Shown: one piece after another, positions 19,281 through 26,977 of the stretch | Layout of the letters: each line of letters begins with the position of its first letter | Position numbering within the stretch: the first letter of the stretch is position 1 | Assembly: GCF_040026395.1 (NCBI RefSeq) | Contig: NZ_CP157278.1 | Coordinates: 4,464,001-4,528,000, forward strand | Origin: Pedobacter lusitanus | Lineage (GTDB): Bacteria > Bacteroidota > Bacteroidia > Sphingobacteriales > Sphingobacteriaceae | Length of the DNA: 64,000 nt | Direction: 5' to 3' | Made by a program: the position numbers and the translations under genes | The notes under the pieces: generated by a model | What the model saw: the letters and a program-made list of their open reading frames with translations, nothing else | Told to the model about the DNA's origin: nothing | Database searches by the model: none

Positions 19281-19619
19281 ATGAGAAAATTAATTATCAG
19301 TGCGATGATTGCCGGCTTTATGCTGGCGTCATTGAGTATTCAGCCGGTAATGGCAGCAGCAACAGGTGCAATTGTTAAAGCCAAAAGTACAAGTATCAAT
19401 TACGGAAAAGTAAAGCAGGGCAGATATATTGTCACTTTGTATGGAGATAGTGCCCAGAATTTTACCAGTGCAGAAGTATTTGACACAATCAGTGGTACCT
19501 GGCTAAACGTAACTTCTATTACAGGAAAGATTTATCCTGATGGCAAGGCAAGTGCAGTGATTCGCTATGACAATGGCACCAGAACTCTGTATGTAGTGAA
19601 TCAATTGTTTATTGAGTAA
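19281..19619 (+). CDS. Small secreted protein of unknown function
   Basis: The 112-residue protein has a clear Sec signal peptide (M-R-K-L start, hydrophobic core, cleavage near A-M-A-A at about 25-27). The mature part of about 85 residues is rich in Tyr, Thr, Ser and Gly in alternating beta-strand patterns, without Cys. I do not recognise the family. The gene has its own strong terminator and is divergent from the fibre-like gene, so it is probably a single-gene unit. ATG at 19281 is the only reasonable start. Confidence 0.75.
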   Translation: MRKLIISAMIAGFMLASLSIQPVMAAATGAIVKAKSTSINYGKVKQGRYIVTLYGDSAQNFTSAEVFDTISGTWLNVTSITGKIYPDGKASAVIRYDNGTRTLYVVNQLFIE

Positions 19620-19691
19620 CTGTCATCGGGATTACCGGGATCTTCAGCCTGCTGATAATGTCTCAATTTCCAGGTTAATCTCCTTAAACAA

Positions 19692-19723
19692 AAAAGCCTT
19701 TCAGTTAATTCTGAAAGGCTTTT
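19692..19723. terminator. Bidirectional terminator between small secreted gene and tRNA-Tyr
   Basis: AAAAGCCTTTCAG (19692-19704) and CTGAAAGGCTTTT (19711-19723) form a perfect 13-bp stem with loop TTAATT. Flanking A and T tracts let it serve the plus-strand gene ending at 19619 and the minus-strand tRNA-Tyr. Confidence 0.85.
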
Positions 19724-19732
19724 AGGATAGAG

Positions 19733-19815
19733 TGGGGGGAGAAGGATTCGAACCTTCGAAGTCTCGCGACAACAGAGTTACAGTCTGTCCCATTTGGCCA
19801 CTCTGGTATCCCCCC
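19733..19815 (-). tRNA. tRNA-Tyr(GTA)
   Basis: The 83-base minus-strand tRNA has acceptor stem GGGGGGA/TCCCCCC, discriminator A, anticodon loop CTGTAAC (anticodon GTA), T-arm GGTTCGAATCC and a long variable arm, as expected of a bacterial type II tRNA-Tyr. CCA is not encoded. Confidence 0.96.
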
Positions 19816-19832
19816 GTTTATTTCATTTGGCC

Positions 19833-19860
19833 AATATCCTTTGGCATAATATCCTTTAGC
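19833..19860. repeat. Two 13-bp direct repeats between the tRNA genes
   Basis: AATATCCTTTGGC (19833-19845) is followed by AATATCCTTTAGC (19848-19860), a 15-base period. The repeat lies between the end of tRNA-Ala and the start of tRNA-Tyr, where a promoter or processing site would be expected. It does not match the usual -33/-7 elements. Confidence 0.5.
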
Positions 19861-19878
19861 AACGAGCTAAAAAATAAA

Positions 19879-19898
19879 GCTTCAGATTGCTCTGAAGC
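19879..19898 (-). terminator. Hairpin after tRNA-Ala
   Basis: GCTTCAGA (19879-19886) pairs with TCTGAAGC (19891-19898) across a 4-base loop. On the minus strand it lies just after tRNA-Ala and runs into a T-rich tract (TTTATTTTTTAGC), so it is a plausible intrinsic terminator or an RNA-processing hairpin upstream of tRNA-Tyr. Confidence 0.65.
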
Positions 19899-19903
19899 CT
19901 TCC

Positions 19904-19980
<77 letters not shown>

Positions 19981-19987
19981 GGGGTGG

Positions 19988-20018
19988 CAAAAGTAACTAA
20001 ATTTGGAACTCCTGCAAA
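19988..20018 (-). promoter_or_regulatory. Promoter of tRNA-Ala
   Basis: On the minus strand TTTG (20018-20015), a 19-base spacer and TACTTTTG (19995-19988) match the Bacteroidota housekeeping promoter consensus TTTG-N19-TAnnTTTG. The predicted start of transcription falls within a few bases of the mature tRNA end. Confidence 0.8.
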
Positions 20019-20587
20019 TAAAATAATGAAATATTGTTGTTTAGTGTTGTCTGTCAGTTATTTAATCTATTATAATTACTGCTGTAAGCTAAAAATGCAT
20101 TTTAGTCATTTAGATTGAATTCTAAAATTTTAACATTAAGCCCGTAGATTTCCTGTGAAAAACTTCAAGAAGCTGACCATAATACAATGCATGTTATGGT
20201 GAACATTAAGATTAATTATGCTCACCTATGCAACGGTTAAAACTGCGACTTCGTTTTGTATCTGCGATATAGGACGCAGTCATGCCTATGACATTATCTC
20301 TGCGTACATTTTAACCTCAATTCGCAGGCGTTTCGTGCATATATATGCTGTAATACGAAGGGGACTTATACTAGAAGCCGTACAAGACCAAATGCAAACC
20401 CATTCTACAACAATACTTAATTACTCAACTATTGCCATATTAATTTTGATATTATTAAATAATTGCAAATTCTTCTACTCCCAAAGACACGTTAACCGGT
20501 TATACTGTATGTAATGTAACCATATGTAAAAAAGATTAACACCGAGAAGATATAAAAGCATCTAACCCTAAAACCCAATAAATATCT
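20019..20587. other. Region without a recognised gene
   Basis: A 98-codon plus-strand ORF (20218-20514) has odd composition, no signal peptide and no family likeness, so I do not call it. The stretch at about 20230-20400 has more CG dinucleotides than its surroundings and may be a remnant of foreign DNA. A perfect palindrome TAACCGGTTA lies at about 20492-20501, some 90 bases before the decayed lipoprotein gene, and could be an old operator. Confidence 0.4.
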
Positions 20588-21099
20588 ATGTACAAAAGAC
20601 TACGATTATTGCCATTGGGCATTATAATTTTACTAACGCTCCATTCCTGCAAAAAAGACAGGAACAAGGATCCTGTAGAAAATAGATCAGGTGCTATTAC
20701 ACTTGGAGAAGCTCAATTTGTATCCTGATATGGAGCGGATTAAAGGAAATCGCCAGAGATATACAGGAAGAATTGCTATTGTGGATTGGGATATTGAACA
20801 AAGTATGAGCTAGTCTGGTAAAGTATCTGTAACAGCATTAACATGAGTGTAAGAGCGATTCAACTATATTATATTAATACAGCCGGTACAAGTATTTACC
20901 TTTTGGCTTTTATGGGATACAATTCAATTTTCTATGAGTCAAATGGGTGGGAATGCACCTGATCTAATTGCTACGGGGCCTGCAATCCTACAAAACAAAT
21001 TACTTCCTGATCAGAAAAATAAATGTAAGATCTGTTGACATCTTTGCATTAGATAAATCGGGAAAAGAAATTATTACTGGTGCAATTGCGATCCGATAA
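20588..21099 (+). pseudogene. Decayed lipoprotein gene
   Basis: ATG at 20588 starts a clear lipoprotein signal (hydrophobic stretch, lipobox L-H-S-C, then K-K-D) but the frame ends at TGA 20726. Coding-like sequence continues in a second frame (P-D-M-E-R-I-K-G-N-R and I-A-I-V-D-W-D) with further stops near 20811. It continues in another frame through M-S-Q-M-G-G-N-A-P-D-L, and closes in yet another with V-D-I-F-A-L-D-K-S-G-K-E and TAA at 21097-21099. At least three frame changes and several stops show a non-functional gene of about 170 codons. The family is not recognised. It may once have belonged to the protease/barrel group downstream. Confidence 0.7.
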
Positions 21100-21194
21100 A
21101 ATAAACATTGGCATATTCCTCAGAGCATAATCTTAAAGGTTAGACTCTGAGTCTTTTGTCTGCCAAAATTAATGTAAAAAGACAAATTATTATT

Positions 21195-21887
21195 ATGAAT
21201 TGCTTAATTGTCGACAATCAGATGATATGTCGTAATATCATGAAAAAACTGATTGATTTAGATGTTTCTTTAGTATTAATTGGTGAATGTTCTGATGCAG
21301 TTGATGCGCTTAAAATAATTCAGGACCACCATGTTGATATTATCTTTTTAGATATTGAAATGCCTGGCATAAGTGGGATCGAGCTGGTAAGGATTTTAGA
21401 TGATAAGCGACCAATGATCATTTTTACGACGTCCAAAACTGAGTATGCCGCTGAGGCATTTGACCTCAATGTACTCGATTTTCTAGTCAAACCAGTTACT
21501 CCTGCCAGGTTTATAAAATCTGTTGAAAAAGCAAAAGAACTTATAAAAATCAGAGATGTAATTCTCCATAAGGAGGATGGCTTTGTTTTTATCCGTGATT
21601 CGAATATTGTTAAAAGGATTAAAATAAATGATATTTTATATATGGAAGCGAACAAAGACTATGTAAAGATCTATCTTTCAAATCAAACTTATTCTATTCA
21701 TTCCTCCTTAAAGTCTGTCGAAGAAAAGCTTTCTCAGAACATTTTTTTAAGGATACACAGGTCATTTATTATCAATATAAGTAAAGTAGATACTATTAAA
21801 GGCGGGACGCTCATTATTAATAATAATATGATACCTGTATCTGATGCTTACAGGTCTATGCTGAACAAACGTATGCGGATTCTTTAG
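21195..21887 (+). CDS. LytTR-family response regulator
   Basis: The receiver domain (about residues 1-118) has the phospho-acceptor Asp53 in F-L-D-I-E-M-P-G, and the switch and Lys motifs F-T-T-S and L-V-K-P. A LytTR DNA-binding domain follows (about 130-230, with Y-M-E-A-N-K-D-Y, H-S-S-L-K-S-V-E and H-R-S-F-I-I-N). I place the start at ATG 21195 because the receiver core begins right there; the longer frame would need a TTG. No kinase gene is adjacent. The nearest LytS-type kinase in the window is at 28244. Its position directly before the metalloprotease-barrel-S41 group suggests that it controls that group. Confidence 0.9.
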   Translation: MNCLIVDNQMICRNIMKKLIDLDVSLVLIGECSDAVDALKIIQDHHVDIIFLDIEMPGISGIELVRILDDKRPMIIFTTSKTEYAAEAFDLNVLDFLVKPVTPARFIKSVEKAKELIKIRDVILHKEDGFVFIRDSNIVKRIKINDILYMEANKDYVKIYLSNQTYSIHSSLKSVEEKLSQNIFLRIHRSFIINISKVDTIKGGTLIINNNMIPVSDAYRSMLNKRMRIL

Positions 21888-21938
21888 CCATTCGTCTATA
21901 GTATTTGCCTGTCTGTCGTGTTGCTCTGTTAAAATTAT

Positions 21939-22003
21939 AAGTAGTTTTTTAAGTTTATATGTGGCGATTTCAACTCGCTATACTTAAACCTAAAAAACTA
22001 CTT
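21939..22003 (+). promoter_or_regulatory. Long hairpin touching the start of the metalloprotease gene
   Basis: The arms 21939-21967 and 21975-22003 (29 bases each, 7-base loop TTTCAAC) match at 24 of 29 positions, and at 26 if G-U pairs are counted. The 3' arm ends two bases before ATG 22006. In RNA it would bury the ribosome entry region. It may end transcription of the regulator gene, or work as a translational switch, or be a regulator-binding site in DNA. Confidence 0.7.
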
Positions 22004-22005
22004 AA

Positions 22006-23163
22006 ATGAAAACAAAAACATTTTATTATGTGGCCTCATTGAGCGCTGCGCTTTTGATCACCGTTGTTACGGGATGTAAAAAAAATGATTCACTGGCAAC
22101 AGATTCTGTAAAGAAAAATGAAATCTACAAAGGTGAAGTGTCAATGGATGATGTATTCAGTGACCTAAAGAAAATCAAGAGTCTTGGATTTGACCCCCTT
22201 AGTGTAGAAATAATTACCGATGGCTATAGGGTAGAGGGAGACATCAGGTTAACGAAAAAGAATCTAGATGAGAGCGTTGCTGCTCTTTCGAAACAGCAAG
22301 GGCAGTATTCCACAAAGTATCCTTTAACTCTTGAAAGGACGATTAAAGTAGCACTTGATGATAAATCTAATACTGTTAAATTTAAAACAGCTTTCGATGC
22401 ATCGATTTTAGCCCTGAATAATTTAAAACTGCCACTAAAGTTTGTAACGGAAACTGATATAGCAAAGGCAGATATCGTTACTTTATTTAAGGATTTAGGT
22501 GGAAAGCGTGCAACTGGTGTAACACTTGGACAAGATGGAGAATTTGTAGATGCCAAAGGAAACCCAGGTAAAGAAATTTATTTGAATTCTAATAAGGATG
22601 CAGAATTAAATAATAAAACAACCGACTATCTTACAAGTATTATGATCCATGAATTTGGACATGCCATAGGACTAAGGCATACTGATTACAAGAATAAGTT
22701 CTATTCAGCTCTTAGTTCAGGTGGTATAGCTACTGATGCTGCTACTCAGGATCAATATGTTACATTATTAGTGAAAAAGCTTATTGACGGGAAATACGGA
22801 ATAGGCGCATGGGATGTAAAGTCCAACGCTGACAAGAAGACCCTTAAGGAGACTTATATAAAAAATAATTATACAGAACGGGATGATGCGGGTTCAAATT
22901 CCAAGGCAGGTCACATTTATGGTACACCGCTTAGCCCAGTTTATGGAAGTAATATAACGACTGATCCGCTTTCTGTTATGCTAGCCTTTGCAGGCACTAA
23001 TTTTAAATTTAGCCTATTTGATAATATAGCGCTTTTCGGTCTATATGGTAATCCTGCACAAACAATTCTGATCAGAAACTCACTTGATGAAAATGGTAAT
23101 GTTACAGCCGCGGGTAAGACTTTACAACAGATTGTAGACGAAGCTAAAGCATTAAAATTCTAA
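22006..23163 (+). CDS. Lipoprotein zinc metalloprotease (HEXXHXXGXXH)
   Basis: The 385-residue protein has a lipoprotein signal (T-G-C-K-K near 23-26). The zinc site is H-E-F-G-H-A-I-G-L-R-H with ligands His215, His219 and His225 and catalytic Glu216. This is the metzincin-type extended motif, as in M57 (dual-action HEIGH) peptidases of Bacteroidota. A later S-V-M-L segment could be the Met-turn. The N-terminal 150 residues are probably a propeptide or binding part. It is expected on the outer membrane surface or in the periplasm. It lies downstream of a LytTR regulator, with a long hairpin in front of its ATG, and upstream of a barrel gene and an S41 peptidase gene. Confidence 0.85.
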   Translation: MKTKTFYYVASLSAALLITVVTGCKKNDSLATDSVKKNEIYKGEVSMDDVFSDLKKIKSLGFDPLSVEIITDGYRVEGDIRLTKKNLDESVAALSKQQGQYSTKYPLTLERTIKVALDDKSNTVKFKTAFDASILALNNLKLPLKFVTETDIAKADIVTLFKDLGGKRATGVTLGQDGEFVDAKGNPGKEIYLNSNKDAELNNKTTDYLTSIMIHEFGHAIGLRHTDYKNKFYSALSSGGIATDAATQDQYVTLLVKKLIDGKYGIGAWDVKSNADKKTLKETYIKNNYTERDDAGSNSKAGHIYGTPLSPVYGSNITTDPLSVMLAFAGTNFKFSLFDNIALFGLYGNPAQTILIRNSLDENGNVTAAGKTLQQIVDEAKALKF

Positions 23164-23213
23164 TAACAGCTCATTTTTTTGCACGTTTAAAGAACAAAGG
23201 TATCAATACTCAT

Positions 23214-23245
23214 ATAAGCCCTGATGGTGCGCCGTCGGGGCTTAT
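23214..23245 (+). terminator. Hairpin between protease and barrel genes
   Basis: ATAAGCCCTGA (23214-23224) pairs with TCGGGGCTTAT (23235-23245), 11 bp with one G-U, and ends 19 bases before the next ATG. There is no T-run, so it could be a leaky terminator or attenuator that lowers expression of the two downstream genes. Confidence 0.6.
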
Positions 23246-23264
23246 AAATTACGATCAATTTGAT

Positions 23265-23999
23265 ATGAAGATAAACAAGTCCGTATGTTTACTGGGCATT
23301 TTACTGATTATCCCTCTTTTGATGAAAGGTCAACTAAACATTGGCATTGGTGCAGGTATCAGCCGGAATTCATTAATCAGTAATCAGACAGACAGGCCAT
23401 TTACAGCTCCTGAGAAGGTATATGGTTATGCTGCAGAAATAATTTTACAATACCCGGTTAATAAGTTTCTCACCATTGGAGCTGAGCCATCTTTTATAAG
23501 GAAAAATTACAAAGTAGCACGCAGTGATTATTACCAGGGTATTTATCAGGAAACTTATAATAGCTATATTCAGTTGCCTGTAATGCTGACTTTTTATATA
23601 GGTAATCAAAAAGTAAGAGGTGGAATTAGTGCGGGGGGCTATTCGGCCTATTGGGCAAACAGTAGAAAAAAAGGAGTCATTCCGAACCTTTCAAACCTCA
23701 GTTTACAGGATGGTGATTATATGAACGTATTTCAGAATATGCAGCGTTTTTCATATGACAATGCCTATCGTTTTGACCCTAAGCTGGATAAACGTTGGGA
23801 ATTTGGGTGGTTAGTGGGGTTGGACTTTCAATATACATTTGTTAAACAGATAGCAGGCTTTGTTGCTGCCCGTTACTATTACTCCTTAACAGATCAAACA
23901 AAAAAATATTCTAATAATCAGGAACAACGGTTTAATGAAACATTAGTCATCGTTGCCGGATTATTATTCAAGATCAATACGTCTAAAAAAAACAGATGA
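23265..23999 (+). CDS. Outer-membrane beta-barrel protein (PorT-like)
   Basis: The 244-residue protein has a signal peptide (M-K-I-N-K start, L-L-M-K-G-Q near 18-23). Alternating beta-strands follow (G-I-G-A-G-I-S near the start, I-G-A-E-P-S-F, Y-I-Q-L-P-V-M-L-T-F-Y, I-S-A-G-G-Y), ending in a strand near the C-terminus (V-I-V-A-G-L-L-F). This pattern fits the small 8-strand outer-membrane barrels common in Bacteroidota (PorT/OMP_b-brl type). The stop overlaps the start of the S41 peptidase gene by four bases (ATGA), so the two are translationally coupled. A specific role is not visible; pairing with a peptidase suggests anchoring or export. Confidence 0.8.
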   Translation: MKINKSVCLLGILLIIPLLMKGQLNIGIGAGISRNSLISNQTDRPFTAPEKVYGYAAEIILQYPVNKFLTIGAEPSFIRKNYKVARSDYYQGIYQETYNSYIQLPVMLTFYIGNQKVRGGISAGGYSAYWANSRKKGVIPNLSNLSLQDGDYMNVFQNMQRFSYDNAYRFDPKLDKRWEFGWLVGLDFQYTFVKQIAGFVAARYYYSLTDQTKKYSNNQEQRFNETLVIVAGLLFKINTSKKNR

Positions 24000-25201
24000 G
24001 AAAGAAATGTGTAACACAGCGGATATCTAAATTCAGAGGGATTTATTTTCTTAATGTGCTTCTTATAGTTTTGGTTCCCATGCTGATATCTTGTCGTAAA
24101 AAGCTAGATGAGCAGATGAGCCCTTCCAATGTAAGCGATGATAATTTCAAAACTATATTTGATGGTTTTTGGAACGGAATGAACCGGAATTATGTGATGT
24201 GGGACATAGATACTACCAGATGGGATAATATATATAGTATTTTTTCACCAGTTTTTTCTAAGCTCCAAATAAAAAATCGGGCGGATCGCTTATTGGCGGC
24301 GCATTACTTAAGACAGATGACAAGGGGACTTCGTGATGGTCATTATTCTTTGCAATTCAATGATCCGGTTTTAAAGGATTCTTCGATTATCCCTGCGGAT
24401 ATCCGATTAAAACTAAGACCCGATTACCATCTTTCTTATCAATCAGATTACTTTGATCAGATTGCTAAGCGTTACCTGGACAAACCTTATTATGATGCTG
24501 ATTATAATACTGATCTGCAACACCCGCTGAGATACAAAGCTGGAACTATTCGTCAAAACATTTTATATTTTCGCTTAAATTCATTTTCTATATTCAGGGC
24601 ATTTAATAGTGAAAATGGTAGAATGACAGCTTTGCTGGATTTTGTATTCAGGAGCATCAAAGATCATAATACTAAAGGGGTTATTCTTGATCTGAGAGAT
24701 AATAATGGCGGCGACCTTCAGGATCTTAATTTTTTTGCGGGCAGGTTTATAGCCAGACCATTACAATATGGTTCATCGCGTTATAAAAGCAGCAATAATC
24801 CTTTTGATTATACGCTATGGATGCCGGCAATCATTACCCCAATGCCTGAAAGCCAGGAATTCAAAAACAAAATAGTGGTGCTGGTGAATATGTATTCAAT
24901 CAGTATGTCAGAATTAATTACAATGGCCTTAAAGGCGTTGCCAAATACTACGGTAATAGGCGAGCGGACGTATGGGGCAAATGGTTTGCTGACTGCAGAA
25001 GCAGATTTAAATGGAGGATCTTTTAATGTCGGAGATTTTGCAGTTATAAAGGCTGCATCGGCTATGTTTAAATATAAAGATGATCATGTTTACGAGGGAG
25101 TTGGATTTCCTGCCGATATTCAGGTGCCTTATGATGAATCAATGGCTCTGATTTATACAGACAGGCAACTCGAAAAAGCTATAAGTCTTTTTGAACCTTA
25201 A
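23996..25201 (+). CDS. S41-family peptidase lipoprotein
   Basis: The 401-residue protein has a lipobox L-I-S-C-R near residue 37. The S41 domain shows R-D-G-H-Y-S-L (His116), V-I-L-D-L-R-D-N-N-G-G-D and N-M-Y-S-I-S-M-S-E, where Ser303 is the likely nucleophile. The loop that carries the catalytic Lys in Prc/CtpA enzymes (T-x-G-K-G) reads T-Y-G-A-N-G here, so a Ser-Lys dyad is unlikely. The D-G-H motif instead fits the Ser-His type of S41 peptidases (tricorn-like group). No PDZ domain is evident. The start overlaps the barrel gene by four bases. The likely role is degrading or processing peptides at the envelope. Confidence 0.83.
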   Translation: MRKKCVTQRISKFRGIYFLNVLLIVLVPMLISCRKKLDEQMSPSNVSDDNFKTIFDGFWNGMNRNYVMWDIDTTRWDNIYSIFSPVFSKLQIKNRADRLLAAHYLRQMTRGLRDGHYSLQFNDPVLKDSSIIPADIRLKLRPDYHLSYQSDYFDQIAKRYLDKPYYDADYNTDLQHPLRYKAGTIRQNILYFRLNSFSIFRAFNSENGRMTALLDFVFRSIKDHNTKGVILDLRDNNGGDLQDLNFFAGRFIARPLQYGSSRYKSSNNPFDYTLWMPAIITPMPESQEFKNKIVVLVNMYSISMSELITMALKALPNTTVIGERTYGANGLLTAEADLNGGSFNVGDFAVIKAASAMFKYKDDHVYEGVGFPADIQVPYDESMALIYTDRQLEKAISLFEP

Positions 25202-25224
25202 GTCCTCTTTCCCGTTTCATTGTG

Positions 25225-25264
25225 CAACTGTTTAAATATACACTTTAATCAGTTGTCTTTTTTT
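25225..25264 (+). terminator. Intrinsic terminator after the S41 gene
   Basis: CAACTG (25225-25230) and CAGTTG (25250-25255), with an inner TTAAA/TTTAA stem and loop TATACAC, are followed by TC and seven T. It closes the protease operon. Confidence 0.7.
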
Positions 25265-25421
25265 ATGGGTACATTATAAGAAATAGTGCTGAGTTCTTTA
25301 CGATTTATATGTTCATAAAGATTCAAAAAACAATGAATAATTCTCATTAAGTTAATAGTGTAAATGCAAATTGCAGTTGTCACAATACCCTTTTAGTGAA
25401 AACAATATTACAGGCCACCTG

Positions 25422-26603
25422 ATGCAGAAATATTTAATCATATTGTTGGTTCTCCTGCTTTATCAAAACACTTTCGCGGCCAGTATAGATTTAAAAAACC
25501 AAACCTCGCTGCTTTCAGATAAAGCTGCTGTAAGCGTTCTTACCTGTGGAAAAACCAGTAAATATCTATATGCTCTATTCGGTCATAGTGCCATCAGAAT
25601 AACAGATGAAGAAAGGCAGATAGACCAGGTCTATAATTATGGAACGTTTGATAACGATGATCCGGATTTTTATATCAATTTTATTAACGGAAGGATGAAA
25701 TATTCTTTATCCGTTTCGGATTATCAAAGTTTTCTGCAGGAATATATCATCAACGGCCAGTCTGTTGTTGCGCAAAAACTTAAGTTGACGCTGCAGGAAA
25801 AAAACAAGCTGTTCTCACTTCTTAAAGAAGAAATCAAGCCAGCTAATAAATATTACTATTATGATTTTGTAAGGAATAACTGCGCAACTAAAATAGTTGA
25901 CCTGTTAGCTAAGACTCTGGGCCCGGACTTTGATCATGCCCTGTCCGAAATCAATAAAGGAAGAGGTAATACGATCAGGGATTTAATAAGTAAATACCTT
26001 ACCGCAGATGATCACTACATGATAGGGATGAATCTGCTGCTGGGAAAAAAAACAGATGTAGTATCTGCCAGATCCGTCAGTTTATTTTTACCAGATACTT
26101 TGCATAAAAGACTTGATCATATGCAGCTGCGGAAGATGAAGTTTACCGAACCAGCTGTCTTTTTATTTATACCTTATCAGGACCAGGCAAACGCACCTGA
26201 TTTTATAAAAGGGACCTTATATGGACTTTCCCTGATATTTTTAATATCCGGTCAGCTTAGTAAAGACAAAGTCGGCTATTTGAATAAACTGATCACTATG
26301 ACAGTTTTTACGGTGATCAGTTTAGCCGGTTTTTTCCTACTTTATCTTTCTGTATTCTCCAGCCTGGAACTGGTTAAATACAATTTGAGTATTTTATGGT
26401 GCCATCCGCTGTACCTGTTGCTGGCTTTTGAAAAACTCAGAAAACCAGCAGCAATCATATTCCTGATCAGTATCTTTTTATATATACTGTGCTATTTTAA
26501 TGCGATGAGTTTTCCTGTTTTGTTACCGGTGTTATTACTCCTGATTGTAATTCTGGTTTTCCAGATACAGCAGCAAAAAACAAGCTCTTTATCCCCGGAC
26601 TAG
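25422..26603 (+). CDS. DUF4105 (Lnb-type periplasmic domain) membrane protein
   Basis: The 393-residue protein starts at ATG 25422 directly before a signal peptide (M-Q-K-Y-L-I-I-L-L-V-L-L-L); the longer frame would begin with TTG and add 17 unlikely residues. The periplasmic part (about 22-235) has Y-A-L-F-G-H-S-A-I-R-I and Y-D-F-V-R-N-N-C-A-T-K, the conserved His and Cys of the DUF4105/Lnb N-terminal family, reminiscent of a papain-like (NlpC/P60) pair. About five transmembrane helices follow to the C-terminus. The gene stands alone, convergent with the next one. The biochemical function of this family is not settled to my knowledge; an envelope role is likely. Confidence 0.8.
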   Translation: MQKYLIILLVLLLYQNTFAASIDLKNQTSLLSDKAAVSVLTCGKTSKYLYALFGHSAIRITDEERQIDQVYNYGTFDNDDPDFYINFINGRMKYSLSVSDYQSFLQEYIINGQSVVAQKLKLTLQEKNKLFSLLKEEIKPANKYYYYDFVRNNCATKIVDLLAKTLGPDFDHALSEINKGRGNTIRDLISKYLTADDHYMIGMNLLLGKKTDVVSARSVSLFLPDTLHKRLDHMQLRKMKFTEPAVFLFIPYQDQANAPDFIKGTLYGLSLIFLISGQLSKDKVGYLNKLITMTVFTVISLAGFFLLYLSVFSSLELVKYNLSILWCHPLYLLLAFEKLRKPAAIIFLISIFLYILCYFNAMSFPVLLPVLLLLIVILVFQIQQQKTSSLSPD

Positions 26604-26617
26604 CATGATAATTTGAA

Positions 26618-26833
26618 TTACCGTTTAACTATAATAGTTCTGCCGGTAACCAGATGAAAAGTATAAACCCGGTATAACCCATCATCACTGATTTCAATCG
26701 TTTCTACCAGCCCCGTTTTACTAAAAGTATCAGTTACCAAACTACCCTTTTTTACCTCCTGCAACACCGATACCGGGGTGTCATTATTCAATCTGATCAT
26801 AGAAATGTTATCAAAGATTATGGTGTATGCCAT
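26618..26833 (-). CDS. Small hypothetical protein (71 aa)
   Basis: The 71-residue protein has no signal peptide or membrane helix and alternates short strands (I-I-F-D-N-I-S, Y-R-V-Y-T-F-H-L, I-I-V-K-R end), suggesting a small beta-barrel fold. Codon use is like that of its neighbours, and a TATCTTTA element lies just upstream on the minus strand. It is convergent with the DUF4105 gene with 14 bases between them. Not recognised. Confidence 0.55.
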   Translation of the reverse strand: MAYTIIFDNISMIRLNNDTPVSVLQEVKKGSLVTDTFSKTGLVETIEISDDGLYRVYTFHLVTGRTIIVKR

Positions 26834-26899
26834 AAAAGGATAAAGATAGGGAGGTAAATTGTTCTTCTGCTATTTTTTTGAAAAGAACTCGTTCAATAA

Positions 26900-26930
26900 A
26901 AATGGGGATAATTTAATATTATCCCCATTT
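26900..26930 (-). terminator. Perfect 13-bp hairpin terminator
   Basis: AAATGGGGATAAT (26900-26912) and ATTATCCCCATTT (26918-26930) with loop TTAAT lie downstream of the NlpE-like gene on the minus strand, followed there by TTTTATTG. Confidence 0.85.
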
Positions 26931-26977
26931 CCTGCTGATCTGTGAGCAGTAATTTTGAACCTTAAAAATAGTAAATA

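Noticed and set aside
20218..20514. 98-codon ORF
   Set aside because: No family, no signal peptide, unusual residue make-up; more likely non-coding or degenerate DNA.
23996..25201. Inactive S41 pseudo-enzyme
   Set aside because: Although the Prc-type Lys is absent, the D-G-H motif and Ser303 fit the Ser-His branch, so activity is likely.
25371..25421. TTG start for the DUF4105 gene
   Set aside because: The signal peptide begins at ATG 25422.
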